Below are positions 24,589-32,662 of a DNA stretch of 57,993 bases, one piece after another. Source of the stretch: JAKFEW01 sp036675505 (GTDB lineage Bacteria; Cyanobacteriota; Sericytochromatia; S15B-MN24; JAQBPE01); contig JAKFEW010000086.1 in assembly GCA_036675505.1 (NCBI GenBank), positions 1-57,993 on the forward strand, read 5' to 3'. Each line of letters opens with the position of its first letter. Position 1 is the first letter of the stretch. The notes below the pieces were generated by a model. The model did no database searches. It saw nothing but the letters and a program-made list of their open reading frames with translations, and was not told where the DNA came from. Both the position numbers and the translations under genes were made by a program.

Positions 24589-25521
24589 CTATGCCGGCGA
24601 CGTGATGAGGTAGCCGGACGTGATGCCCGTGAGCAGGGCCGCGCGCTCGAAGAAGGTCGGGTAGACCCAGCTCCGGGTGCTCGGGTCGTAGTACGGCTTC
24701 TCGACCAGCGGGTTGCCGCGCAGCACGTACGTGTAGCCGAAGCTCGGTCGCGCCATGTTGTGGCTGTTCGCCGTCTGCGGCACGTACGCCAGGACGGCGA
24801 AGTTGCCCCAGACGTCGGAGAGCTCGCCGGCGTCGTTCGACTTCACGGCCTTGCCGACGATGACCTTGTCGAGCTCGAAGAGGCGGGCGAGGAGCTCCGC
24901 GGTCACGACCTTGTCCGAGGTGTACTTCACCCGCTCGACGATCTTCTCGTGCTCGCACAGGGCGTTGAACACCGCCGGGCCGATCACCATCACGTTCGGG
25001 TACATGCCGGTGCTCGCGCGGACGGCTTCCTTGCCCTCGCGGACGTCGGGAATCGGAGTGCCGGTGCTGACGGACCACTTGTCGGCGCCCGCGAGCGTGA
25101 CCTTGTGGTCGTTGTCGTAGTTCGCCGCGGTGGTCGCGAGCGTGGCCTGCTCGTCCTCGAGCTGGAGCCGGAGCGAGTCCATCGTCAGCTCGACGGCGCC
25201 CTTGCCGAGGTCGATGCCGGGGCCTGCCTGGGCCTCTTCCAGGACCTCGACGGGCACCTGGCCCTCGAGCGCGGCCTGGGTGAGCGCGTAGTCCTTGCCG
25301 GTGTAGCCGTAGCTGACGCGCTTGACGGCGGCTCCGGGCGCGCGGCTGGCGTTGTAGAGCTTGAAGCTCTCCTTGCCGAACTCGATGCGCTTGCCGCCGC
25401 GAGCGCCGACGATGACCTCCGGGAAGAGGTTCCGGCCGATGAGCTCGGCGTTGACGTAGCCGGTCGCGGCCGCGGTGAGGATGGGGTCGACGACCCGGGC
25501 CTGGGTGGGGTTCATACGCAT
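24589..25521 (-). CDS. Major capsid protein (Mu gpT-position, HK97-type fold likely)
   Basis: This 310-residue protein starts MRMNPTQARVVDPILTAAAT and has the features of phage major capsid proteins: LFPEVIVGARGGKRIEFGKE, a domain with MYPNVMVIGPAVFNALCEHE, and a late FGYTYVLRGNPLVEKPYYD segment. It sits after the protease/scaffold and decoration genes, in the Mu order I-Z-T. The family is the one usually annotated as major capsid protein E or 'Mu-like major head subunit'; the assignment is by position plus look. Confidence 0.85.
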   Translation of the reverse strand: MRMNPTQARVVDPILTAAATGYVNAELIGRNLFPEVIVGARGGKRIEFGKESFKLYNASRAPGAAVKRVSYGYTGKDYALTQAALEGQVPVEVLEEAQAGPGIDLGKGAVELTMDSLRLQLEDEQATLATTAANYDNDHKVTLAGADKWSVSTGTPIPDVREGKEAVRASTGMYPNVMVIGPAVFNALCEHEKIVERVKYTSDKVVTAELLARLFELDKVIVGKAVKSNDAGELSDVWGNFAVLAYVPQTANSHNMARPSFGYTYVLRGNPLVEKPYYDPSTRSWVYPTFFERAALLTGITSGYLITSPA

Positions 25522-25533
25522 GGTGGGGGCCTC

Positions 25534-25977
25534 CTAGCGCAAGCGGACTTCGATGAACTCGCCGGCGCCAGCGGCGGCCTCGAGCGCATCAGCGAAGACG
25601 TACTGCGGCAGGATGCCGCCGGTGATGGCGCCCTGGGTGAGGATGTCACCGTTGGCGGCCGAGCTGGTGACGGCGACGGCGCCGGCGTCGACGGTCGGAT
25701 CCGCGACCGCGAGCGTGGCGGCGGGGACGGCCCGGCCGTTGGCGTCGACGCGCAGCGCGTCGCCCTTGGCGATGGCGCCGCCCGACTCGACGATGGCCGT
25801 GCCGGCCGTGGTGACCGCGCCGTGCGTGTCGTCGGCGATGTCGGTCTCGGCGATGCCGAGCACCTTCTGGCCGGCGACGGTCGCCTGGGCGCCGTCGTAG
25901 CCGACGGCCCGGCAGGCGGTGATCGCGCCGGCAGCGAGGACGGTGAGGGTGAGGAGCGCGTGCGCTTGGCGGCTCAT
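25534..25977 (-). CDS. Capsid decoration / head-fibre-like protein (DUF2190 type)
   Basis: This 147-residue protein with LTLTVLAAGAITACRAVGYD, GAQATVAGQKVLGIAETDIA and VESGGAIAKGDALRVDANGR matches the DUF2190 pattern found between protease/scaffold and capsid genes in many Mu-like phages. Members are thought to decorate the capsid. The hydrophobic N-terminus resembles a lipoprotein signal but is a normal beta-strand of this family, so export is not implied. Confidence 0.7.
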   Translation of the reverse strand: MSRQAHALLTLTVLAAGAITACRAVGYDGAQATVAGQKVLGIAETDIADDTHGAVTTAGTAIVESGGAIAKGDALRVDANGRAVPAATLAVADPTVDAGAVAVTSSAANGDILTQGAITGGILPQYVFADALEAAAGAGEFIEVRLR

Positions 25978-27150
25978 TTACTTGCCTCCCACGGCCTTGT
26001 AAGCCGTCACGATGTCGGTACCGGGGTGCTTGGCCTGGTAGGCCGTGGCCTTCGCGTAGAGGTCCGCGTCCTCGCGCTCGACCGTGAAGCCAGGCGGTGC
26101 CGCGAAGGCGGGGGCCTGGGTGGTCGGCGCCTGGTCGACCGGGACCTTGCCGATCTCGCCGAGCTCGACGACCTGGGGCTGGCCGGCGAGGTACGCCTGG
26201 AAGGCGACGAGGCTCGGCTGGCTGACCTTCGAGTCGCCCTGCGAGAACTCGACTGTCGCGGACTTCGGCAGCGAGGCCATGAAGCCGACGAGGAAGTCCT
26301 TGTGCGCCGGAAGCGCCTTGCCCTCGCCGATCAGCTTGTCGACGAAGGCGCTGAACGAGGCGCGGTCGAGCTCCGCCTCGCGGACAGCGAGCTGCTGCTC
26401 GCGCTTGGCGAGGTCGTCAGCGCTCGGCGCGGTCGCCGGAGGCGCGGGGGGCGTGGCCGGCGGGGTAGCTGGCAGGTGGGCGGGGGTGGTCATGGGGTCC
26501 TCCGTGGCGGGACGCGGCGCGGTGTACGCGGGGGAGGGAGCCGCGTCGAGCTCCCGGGCCGCTTCCAGTTCGATGTTGGAGACGAGGTAGTTGGGCAGCA
26601 CCTGGTCGGCCACCTCGAGCCCGCGGTCGCCGATCAGCCAGTCACGCAGCCGGCGGAGCGCGTCCGCGAGGCTGAGGCCGACGACGGAGAACGCGGGCGC
26701 CGAGAACTCGACCAGGCCGGCGGTGTCGGCCGCGAAGGCGGCGGGCCTGAGGCCCTGGACGCCAGGCGCCGCAGCACCCAGGAACCCGATGTGCTCGGGG
26801 TACCAGGCGCCGGGGACCGGGTTGTTCGGCGCTTCGGGCCGGAACCAGCGGATCGAGACCTTCTTGTAGCGGCCCGCGTTCACCTCGGCGGCGAAGGCCG
26901 GATCCACCTGGTGCGGGATAGCGAGCAGCTTGCCGTCCTTGAACTCGAAGCGCTCCGCCCAGCCGAAGGCCGGGTTGTTGATCTTCGGGTGGCCGATGAC
27001 GATCGGCGCCTCGTGCTTGGCGGGGTCGTAGACCTCCGCCGCCTTGCGCAGGTCGGCCTCGCTGTACTCGATGGTCTCGCCGTTGTTCGCCGTCCAGCGG
27101 CCAGGCTTGAAGACCTCGATAGGCTTGGGGGTGGTGGTCGGGTCTGGCAT
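25978..27150 (-). CDS. Mu gpI-like prohead protease and scaffold
   Basis: This is a 390-residue protein. Residues about 12-135 carry KPGRWTANNGETIEYSEADL, HEAPIVIGHPKINNPAFGWA and YKKVSIRWFRPEAPNNPVPG, the Mu protease I pattern with a conserved His and Ser. The rest is Ala/Pro-rich and helical (SADDLAKREQQLAVREAELD, FSAFVDKLIGEGKALPAHKD), typical of the internal scaffold Z that in Mu is made from the same gene. It opens the leftward late operon. The ATG is 29 nt from the promoter-like motif at 27179-27203. Confidence 0.88.
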   Translation of the reverse strand: MPDPTTTPKPIEVFKPGRWTANNGETIEYSEADLRKAAEVYDPAKHEAPIVIGHPKINNPAFGWAERFEFKDGKLLAIPHQVDPAFAAEVNAGRYKKVSIRWFRPEAPNNPVPGAWYPEHIGFLGAAAPGVQGLRPAAFAADTAGLVEFSAPAFSVVGLSLADALRRLRDWLIGDRGLEVADQVLPNYLVSNIELEAARELDAAPSPAYTAPRPATEDPMTTPAHLPATPPATPPAPPATAPSADDLAKREQQLAVREAELDRASFSAFVDKLIGEGKALPAHKDFLVGFMASLPKSATVEFSQGDSKVSQPSLVAFQAYLAGQPQVVELGEIGKVPVDQAPTTQAPAFAAPPGFTVEREDADLYAKATAYQAKHPGTDIVTAYKAVGGK

Positions 27151-27178
27151 GGCGCAATCCTCGCACCGCCCGCCACGG

Positions 27179-27203
27179 CCCCTTTATTAAGGGCCTTCAA
27201 AAG
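27179..27203 (-). promoter_or_regulatory. Late-promoter-like motif upstream of protease I
   Basis: On the minus strand the 25 bp opens CTTTTGAAGGCCCTTAATAA and ends AGGGG. It matches the motif upstream of the lysis operon (39462-39486) at 18 of 25 positions without gaps: CTTTT, an AAGG-CCTT dyad, ATA and GGGG in common. In Mu the activator C drives separate promoters at I and at lys, and this pair occupies the same two places. A Mor/C-type protein is encoded at 37782. Confidence 0.55.
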
Positions 27204-27318
27204 TTCGCGCGAATGATCCCGAGGTGGGATCGCCGACCGCGATTCCAGCCGCGAGCTCGCCGAGCTGCTCGGCGATCATGGCCAGATGGGGATCGCCCCC
27301 AACGTGCCGCACCTCATC

Positions 27319-27340
27319 CTGGCCATTTACTGGCCATTTA
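27319..27340. repeat. Tandem 11-bp direct repeat in the repressor-late intergenic region
   Basis: CTGGCCATTTA occurs twice head to tail, followed by the palindrome AAAATCGATTTT (27341-27352) and a G6/C6 stem (27352-27385). The 11-bp period is one helical turn, as expected of adjacent protein-binding sites. The 281-bp gap 27151-27431 otherwise holds only the late-promoter motif. The G6/C6 stem may terminate leftward transcription from the repressor operon, though no T-run follows it. Confidence 0.4.
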
Positions 27341-27431
27341 AAATCGATTTTGGGGGGCCCCGACGTATCTCTGGACCCCCCAGGTATTTCAGGGGCCTTC
27401 CTGGGCCTCCTGCGCGATCCGGCTCCGCGCC

Positions 27432-28124
27432 CTACAGCGAGAGAACTGCTGGCGAGCCGAAGCCGCCGCTCGGCACTTTCAGCTTCAAGTCCTTGGATCC
27501 TGGCGGGACGTCGAAGACGATCGTCACCCGCTTCTCGAGACCCGGCTGGACTTCGGTCAGCAAGAACTCTGCCGTCTTGTCGCCGGACATCGCGAGCGCG
27601 GTGCCGCCCTCCGAGCTGGTGCGGAACTCACGACCGGCCGTGTCCAGTATGCTCATCTGCGACGCGCCGATGGTCCGGGTCTCCTTGGAGTCGTTGCGAA
27701 CGATCATGCGCACGATCAGGAACTCGCCGTCGGCGGTCTCGTTCACGAACTCGTTCCCGAGCTTCTTGCGGCGCTCGAGCTTCTCCACGATGTGGAGGGT
27801 CTCGTCCACGAGCGCGGCCTTGACCGTCCGGGCCCCGAGCTTCACCGAGACGATGTTTTCTTCCTCAGCGGGGGCGGCCGCCTGGGAGGTCGCAGCAGAC
27901 TTGCCGCTGCCGGCATCCTTCTCCCCGCTCACCCCCTTCATCACGCCGCCGAGGAACGCCAGGCCCACCGGGATACCGATGAACACGAACAGGCAGCCGC
28001 CAAAGAGCTTGCCGACGACAGAGCCCTTCTTCTTCTTCGCTTCCTTCTCGGCCTGCTCGCGCGCTTCGATCCGCGCCCGCTCTTCGGCCAGAATACGCTC
28101 CTTGTCTTCATCCGAGATCGACAC
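27432..28124 (-). CDS. Membrane-anchored DUF4352-like protein, possible lysogenic-conversion gene
   Basis: This 230-residue protein has a charged coiled-coil N-terminus (residues 1-33, Glu/Lys/Arg-rich) and one membrane helix (about 38-62: LFGGCLFVFIGIPVGLAFLG). A linker and a beta-sandwich domain follow (LGARTVKAALVDETL, FLIVRMIVRNDSKETRTIG, ILDTAGREFRTS), resembling DUF4352 immunoglobulin-like domains. It lies just downstream of the repressor on the same strand, so it is probably expressed in lysogens. That position suits a superinfection-exclusion or other host-benefit gene, but no function is shown. Confidence 0.65.
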   Translation of the reverse strand: MSISDEDKERILAEERARIEAREQAEKEAKKKKGSVVGKLFGGCLFVFIGIPVGLAFLGGVMKGVSGEKDAGSGKSAATSQAAAPAEEENIVSVKLGARTVKAALVDETLHIVEKLERRKKLGNEFVNETADGEFLIVRMIVRNDSKETRTIGASQMSILDTAGREFRTSSEGGTALAMSGDKTAEFLLTEVQPGLEKRVTIVFDVPPGSKDLKLKVPSGGFGSPAVLSL

Positions 28125-28136
28125 CAGATCCTCCTT

Positions 28137-28898
28137 CTACAACCGGCTCCCCGACCACACCACGCGGCCGACGACCCAGAATCCATCGCCCTTGTCGCCC
28201 TTGACGACCTGGGGCTCGTAGGCCGCGTTGTCGCTCACGACCTTGATCGAGCCGTCGAGCAGGAACTGCAAGCGCTTCACCATCACCCGGCCGCCAACAT
28301 TGATGACGTAGATCCCGTCGTCGTTCGCGCGCTCCTGGAGCACTTCGACCAGGAGCAAGTCGCCGTCGCGGATGCTCGGCTTCATGCTGTCGCCCTTCGC
28401 CTGGACCACCACCGCGCGCTGCGGGTCGATGCCCAGCTCGCGCCGCAGCCAGCTCTTCTTGAAGAGCAGGAAGTCAACGATCTCTTCGGTCGGGAGCAGC
28501 ACGGCGTCACCGGCGGCGGCCATCACGTCGACACGGGGGATTGGGGCGTACTCGTTGAGGTCCATCGGAGAAGCGCCCTGTATCCAGCTGGATACAGCTT
28601 CACCTGCCCCCCCCGGTGGCCGCATCGAGCCGGTGCCGTCGAGCAGCCAGTATGGGTCGACGCCCGCGGCGCGAGCGAACGCCAGCAAGCGGTCGCGGCT
28701 GGGCTCAGAGTCGCCAGCCGCCCACTTTCGAATTGTGCCTTCGGAGACGCCAGCCTCCTTCGCCAGGGCGTTGACGCTCTTCACCGAGCTGCAAACCGCC
28801 TGTACGCGCCCGCGGAAGTCGAGCGAATCCTGGACGACCCGCTTCAGCTTTCGCTCCCGGTCCTTTGGAGAATCGCCGCCAGGCGTGGCATCAGGCAT
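28137..28898 (-). CDS. Phage repressor, XRE helix-turn-helix plus S24 LexA-like domain
   Basis: I chose the ATG at 28898 (MPDATPGG), giving 253 residues. An upstream ATG at 29000 would add a Cys/Ser/Thr-rich stretch that overlaps the operator region. An N-terminal HTH follows (SVNALAKEAGVSEGTIRKWA), then a linker, then an S24 peptidase domain. The latter has VVVQAKGDSMKPSIRDGDLL, with the nucleophilic Ser in GDSM, and GGRVMVKRL with the catalytic Lys. This architecture implies SOS-linked self-cleavage. The linker contains VSSWIQ, encoded by a 20-bp palindrome that is repeated in the transposase gene. It is divergent from ner. Confidence 0.85.
   Translation of the reverse strand: MPDATPGGDSPKDRERKLKRVVQDSLDFRGRVQAVCSSVKSVNALAKEAGVSEGTIRKWAAGDSEPSRDRLLAFARAAGVDPYWLLDGTGSMRPPGGAGEAVSSWIQGASPMDLNEYAPIPRVDVMAAAGDAVLLPTEEIVDFLLFKKSWLRRELGIDPQRAVVVQAKGDSMKPSIRDGDLLLVEVLQERANDDGIYVINVGGRVMVKRLQFLLDGSIKVVSDNAAYEPQVVKGDKGDGFWVVGRVVWSGSRL
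28578..28597. repeat. 20-bp perfect palindrome inside the repressor gene (copy 1)
   Basis: CTGTATCCAGCTGGATACAG is perfectly self-complementary and contains no stop codon in any frame. It falls in the linker between the HTH and S24 domains and encodes VSSWIQ. An identical copy lies in the transposase gene 896 bp away. With one extra matching base on each side, 22 bp are shared. It could be a distal operator, an enhancer-like site or a small mobile palindrome. Confidence 0.8.
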
Positions 28899-28924
28899 CG
28901 TCGGCCTGCAAGTCGTGATCTGAA

Positions 28925-28955
28925 AGTACGAAAGATCGCATTTTTCGCTTGTACT
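28925..28955. promoter_or_regulatory. Operator-like dyad in the repressor/ner divergent region
   Basis: AGTACGAAA...TTTTCGCTTGTACT forms an interrupted dyad (AGTAC/GTACT outer arms, GAAA/TTTT inner). It lies between the repressor start (28898) and the ner start (29029), where Mu-like phages place their operators and divergent early promoters. AT-rich candidates for -10 boxes (TATATT at about 28961, TATTAG on the other strand) flank it. A second small dyad, GTTG-TTCTAG-CAAC, is at 28985-28998. Confidence 0.4.
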
Positions 28956-29028
28956 GCTCGTATATTTGTGCGAAACTTCTAATAGTTGTTCTAGCAACAC
29001 ATACCCTCGCCTGCTCTGGATGTGACCA

Positions 29029-29238
29029 ATGCACCCTCAGCTTATCCTCGCCGAACTCAAGATCCGCGGCACGTCGCTTGCGACGGTCGCCCGTGAGGCC
29101 GGCGTCACCTACAGCACCGCCTACTCGGTGCTCCTGGGGCAGCGCTCGCGCCGCGTCGAGACGCGCATCGCGCAGTCGCTCGGCAAGACCGTCGAGGAGG
29201 TCTTCCCGAACCGCTACCCCCAGGCCCTGGCGGAGTAG
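29029..29238 (+). CDS. ner: Ner-like DNA-binding regulator
   Basis: This 69-residue protein has a single helix-turn-helix: IRGTSLATVAREAGVTYSTA and a following YSVLLGQRSRRVETRIAQSL helix, ending EEVFPNRYP. That layout matches Mu Ner/Nlp-type proteins, which repress the early and repressor promoters during lytic growth. It is the first rightward gene, directly before the transposase (3-nt gap), as in Mu. Confidence 0.85.
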   Translation: MHPQLILAELKIRGTSLATVAREAGVTYSTAYSVLLGQRSRRVETRIAQSLGKTVEEVFPNRYPQALAE

Positions 29239-29241
29239 CGC

Positions 29242-31494
29242 ATGCAGACGCACCTCAGCGCCCGCGAGATCGCGGACCTCAAGGTCCCCGGCCTTCCGGC
29301 CTCGGTTCGCCGCATCCAGCTCAAGGCACAGGCCGAGGGTTGGGCGTCGCGGCGCCGAGGTAAGGTTGGCGGCGAACTCGAGTTCGCCCTGGCCTCCCTT
29401 CCGACGGCGGCCCAAGAGCACATCCGCGCCGTGCTCGCGGCCGCCTCGGAGCAGTGCAACATGCACAACGATGCTGTATCCAGCTGGATACAGGACGAGG
29501 CCAAGACCGAAACCGCCGCGCCCACCGCCGCCAGCGAAGTCGCAGCTGCCAAGTGGGAGCAGGCGGCGCGCGAGCAGCGCACCCGTGAGGAAGGCCTCAA
29601 GGCCGCGGTCTCGCTCAACGCCAAGGAGCAGCGCCGCGTCAGCGCGAAGCTGCATATCCTCCAGGCCTTCGAGCTCTTCCACCGCACGCACCTCCCGCCG
29701 ATCGGCTTGACCTCTGCGACGTTCCTCTTCGAGCGGGCCTACAACGCCGGCACCGTGCCGGTCGATCCGCTTGCCCGCGAGGTCCACCCGGTGATCAGCC
29801 GTGCCTCCCTCTGCCGCTGGCGCACCGCGCTGCGCGCCGAAGGGCTGCCGGGCCTGCGTGGCAAGTACGGCGCGCGCAAGGGCTCGGGAACGATCGACTC
29901 GCAGCCGAAGCTTCGCGACTTCATCCTGGGCCGCATCACGCACGCGCCGCACCTGCGCATGGCGAGCCTGCTCGAGGACATCACCGCGCGCTTCCGCAAC
30001 GACGTGACGATCAGCATCCCGTCGCCCCGTGCCCTCGAGCGCTGGGTCACGGCGTGGAAGCGCGAGAACGAGCAGCAGCACACCTACAACACCGACCCCG
30101 ACGCCTGGAAGAGCCGCTTCATGTCGGCCGTCGGCTCCTCGTCGGAGAAGGTCACGGCGCCGAACGAGCTCTGGGAGATCGACTCGAGCCCCGCGGACGT
30201 CATGCTCGTCGACGGCCGCCACAACCTCGTGGCCGTCATCGACGTCTACACGCGCCGGCTCAAGGTGCTCGTCTCGAAGACGTCGAAGGCCGAGACCGTC
30301 GGCCTCACGCTCCGCCGCGCGCTCATCGACTGGGGCGTGCCGACGGCCCTCAAGACCGACAACGGCAAGGACTACACGTCGATGCACGTCCACATGTTCT
30401 TGCGGGCGCTCGACGTCCGCCAGGACCTGTGCCTGCCCTTCACGCCGGAAGGCAAGCCGCACGTCGAGCGCGCCTTCGGCACGCTCACCCGTGACCTGTC
30501 GGAGCGGCTCGAGGGCTACATCGGCCACAACGTGGCCGACCGCAAGGCGATCGAGAACCGGCTGTCATTCGCGCAGCGCCTCGAGAAGAGCGGCGACGTG
30601 GTCCCGGTCAAGCTCAGCGCCGCCGAGCTGCAAGCCATCATCGACGAGTGGGTGGAGAACAAGTACCACCAGGCGCCGCACGCGGGCCTCGACGGCCTCA
30701 CGCCGCTCCAGGTCCTGGCCGCGTGGTCCGGTCCGCCGGTCCGCCGCATCAGCGACGAGCGTGCCCTGGACATGCTGCTCGCGCCGACCGATGGCGACGG
30801 GCTGCGCACGGTCCAGAAGAAGGGCATCCGCGTCGGCGGCGCCTGGTACCTGGCCCCCAACCACGAGCTCGTGGGCTACGAGCGCCAGCGCGTGCAGGTC
30901 CGCCATGACCCGCGCGACATGGGCAAGGTCGCCGTCTACGGCGGGCCCGACATGGGGTTCATCTGCACGGCCGTCTGCGCCGAGCTGCTCGGCGTCGACC
31001 GCGCCGAGTACGCCGCCACCAACCGCGCGATGCAGAAGAAGCTCATGCGTGAGGGCCTGGCCCACGGCAAGCGGCTCGTCAAGGAGCTGCGCACCGGCGA
31101 CATCATCGGCGAGCTGCGCGGGCACTGGGCGAAGCGCGACGGGCGCCTGCTGGCCTTCCCCGGCCAGGAGGTCGAACACGACACCCCGGAGCTGCGCGCG
31201 GCCCTCGCCGCCGCGCACGACCGCGACGCGGCGCCCGCTGCCGTCCAGCCGCACGACGAGGAGACCCTCGCCGCCGGCGCCTACATCACCGACTTTGTCG
31301 CGGAGCGCGAGCGGCTGCTCGACACCGAGGAGCCCATCCACCGCTTCATGCGCCTCGCCGAGCGCCTCAAGGGCGGCGGCCAGGTGGACGAGGACGAGGC
31401 GCGCTTCATGCGCCACTTCGAGACGACTCGCGAGTACCGCGGGTGGCTGATGGTCCAGGAGGCCGCAGCCGACCAGACCGAGACCCAGGCTTAG
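29242..31494 (+). CDS. MuA-like DDE transposase
   Basis: This is a 750-residue protein. The N-terminus carries a Mu-type DNA-binding domain (LSAREIADLKVPGLPASVRR, AEGWASRRRGKVGGELEFAL). The catalytic core has D314 (WEIDSSPADV), D373 (KTDNGKDYTS) and E409 (KPHVERAFGT), followed by a beta-barrel and a C-terminal helical tail for MuB/ClpX contact. It performs replicative transposition with MuB. Uniquely for this pair of genes, the linker after the first domain contains AVSSWIQ, encoded by the same 20-bp palindrome found in the repressor gene. The frame is intact. Confidence 0.95.
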   Translation: MQTHLSAREIADLKVPGLPASVRRIQLKAQAEGWASRRRGKVGGELEFALASLPTAAQEHIRAVLAAASEQCNMHNDAVSSWIQDEAKTETAAPTAASEVAAAKWEQAAREQRTREEGLKAAVSLNAKEQRRVSAKLHILQAFELFHRTHLPPIGLTSATFLFERAYNAGTVPVDPLAREVHPVISRASLCRWRTALRAEGLPGLRGKYGARKGSGTIDSQPKLRDFILGRITHAPHLRMASLLEDITARFRNDVTISIPSPRALERWVTAWKRENEQQHTYNTDPDAWKSRFMSAVGSSSEKVTAPNELWEIDSSPADVMLVDGRHNLVAVIDVYTRRLKVLVSKTSKAETVGLTLRRALIDWGVPTALKTDNGKDYTSMHVHMFLRALDVRQDLCLPFTPEGKPHVERAFGTLTRDLSERLEGYIGHNVADRKAIENRLSFAQRLEKSGDVVPVKLSAAELQAIIDEWVENKYHQAPHAGLDGLTPLQVLAAWSGPPVRRISDERALDMLLAPTDGDGLRTVQKKGIRVGGAWYLAPNHELVGYERQRVQVRHDPRDMGKVAVYGGPDMGFICTAVCAELLGVDRAEYAATNRAMQKKLMREGLAHGKRLVKELRTGDIIGELRGHWAKRDGRLLAFPGQEVEHDTPELRAALAAAHDRDAAPAAVQPHDEETLAAGAYITDFVAERERLLDTEEPIHRFMRLAERLKGGGQVDEDEARFMRHFETTREYRGWLMVQEAAADQTETQA
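29474..29493. repeat. 20-bp perfect palindrome inside the transposase gene (copy 2)
   Basis: This copy is identical to that at 28578-28597 and is read in the same phase, giving VSSWIQ in an interdomain linker. The two copies flank the operator/promoter region at distances of about 350 and 530 bp, an arrangement that would allow DNA looping. I saw no third copy by eye. Confidence 0.8.
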
Positions 31495-31563
31495 CTTGAG
31501 CCAAAGGAAAGGGGCCCCGGGCTGTACCCCGAGACCCCAGTGACAAGAACGTCAGGAGGAATC

Positions 31564-32274
31564 ATGAAACGGATCATCGCCCCAGTCAAGAACGTCGCGG
31601 CCCTCGGCGGCGCGTACAACGCCCTCGCCGAACGGGACCTCGGCGTGCCCGGCATCGGGCTCGTCCACGGCTTCACCGGCGCGGGCAAGTCCACGGCCGT
31701 CACGCTGCTCATCAACCGCAACAACGGCGTCTTCGTGCGCGCCTCGGCTGTCTGGACGCCCAACACGATGCTCGCCGCGCTCGTCCACGAGCTCGGCGGC
31801 CAGCCGGGCGGCAACAACGCTCGGATGCTCGGCTACATCGTCGAGCAGCTCGCGCGCGAGGCGCGCCCGATCTTCGTCGACGAGGCGGACTACCTGCTGT
31901 CCAACATCAAGATGCTCGAGACCCTGCGCGACATCCACGACACGACCCAGGTGCCACTCGTGATCATCGGGATGGACGGCATCCAGCGCCGCATCACCAC
32001 GCGGCCGCAGTTTAGCCGTCGCATCACGCAGTGGGTGGAGTTCAAGCCGCTCGACCTGGCCGACACCCGGACGCTCATCGACAGCGTCTGCGAGGTGACC
32101 ATCACCGACGACCTGGCCGGCAAGCTGCACCACGCGGCCGGCGGCTCGATCGGCCTGATGACGGTCGGTCTCGCCCGCATCGAAGCGGTCGCGAAGGGCC
32201 AGGGCTGGGACAAGGTCGACGCGAAGGCCTGGGGGAACAAGCAGTTCTTCCTCAGCCGCGCGCCGAAGAGCTGA
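31564..32274 (+). CDS. MuB-like AAA+ ATPase, transposition target selector
   Basis: Start ATG 31564 is fixed by AGGAGGAATC; an upstream in-frame start at 31540 is less likely. The protein has 236 residues with Walker A GFTGAGKS (about 36-43), Walker B PIFVDEAD, a sensor-like VIIGMDGIQRRI segment and a C-terminal helical domain (LTIT..LAGKLHHAAGGSIG). MuB homologues bind target DNA, stimulate MuA and give transposition immunity. It follows the transposase after a short gap. Confidence 0.92.
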   Translation: MKRIIAPVKNVAALGGAYNALAERDLGVPGIGLVHGFTGAGKSTAVTLLINRNNGVFVRASAVWTPNTMLAALVHELGGQPGGNNARMLGYIVEQLAREARPIFVDEADYLLSNIKMLETLRDIHDTTQVPLVIIGMDGIQRRITTRPQFSRRITQWVEFKPLDLADTRTLIDSVCEVTITDDLAGKLHHAAGGSIGLMTVGLARIEAVAKGQGWDKVDAKAWGNKQFFLSRAPKS

Positions 32275-32293
32275 CGCTCGGAGGGGGTCGGGT

Positions 32294-32662
32294 ATGCCTG
32301 GCATCAAGGGGCAGATGCGGAAGACGCCGACGACGGGGGCACGCGCACGGGCTTGGACCTCCATGCGCATCCTCCGGCGCTTCACCATCGCCGACATCAT
32401 GGCGACCGCGGAGATCCCGCGGCAGAACGCCAGCAAGTACCTCGTCGCGCTCGAGAAGGCGGGCTTCCTCGCCCGCGAGAGCGACAACGTTAGCGGCCGT
32501 CCGGGCTCGCTGATCATCTACCGCCTGGCCCGCAACACCGGGCCGGACGCGCCGATCGTCGACCAGAAGACCGGCGACGTCAGGGACTGCAACACCAACA
32601 AGTGGTACGCGCCAGGTGGCGCGGAGAAGGCGGCGCCGCCCGTCTCGAAGGAGGTCTCGTGA
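32294..32662 (+). CDS. Winged-helix early phage protein
   Basis: This 122-residue protein has a winged-helix centre, ILRRFTIADIMATAEIPRQN and ASKYLVALEKAGFLARES, then RPGSLIIYRL. Similar small DNA-binding proteins follow MuB in several Mu-like phages (family not named by me). The C-terminal 35 residues are polar. It is probably a regulator of early or middle genes. Confidence 0.7.
   Translation: MPGIKGQMRKTPTTGARARAWTSMRILRRFTIADIMATAEIPRQNASKYLVALEKAGFLARESDNVSGRPGSLIIYRLARNTGPDAPIVDQKTGDVRDCNTNKWYAPGGAEKAAPPVSKEVS

Noticed and set aside
25534..25977. Decoration protein as a secreted lipoprotein (hydrophobic N-terminus with ITAC)
   Set aside because: The N-terminal strand is typical of DUF2190-like capsid proteins and the gene sits between protease and capsid genes.
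29949..31450. Alternative Arg/Ser/Thr-rich frames within the transposase gene
   Set aside because: Out-of-frame translations of a GC-rich gene with biased composition; the 750-codon frame has DDE residues and domains.
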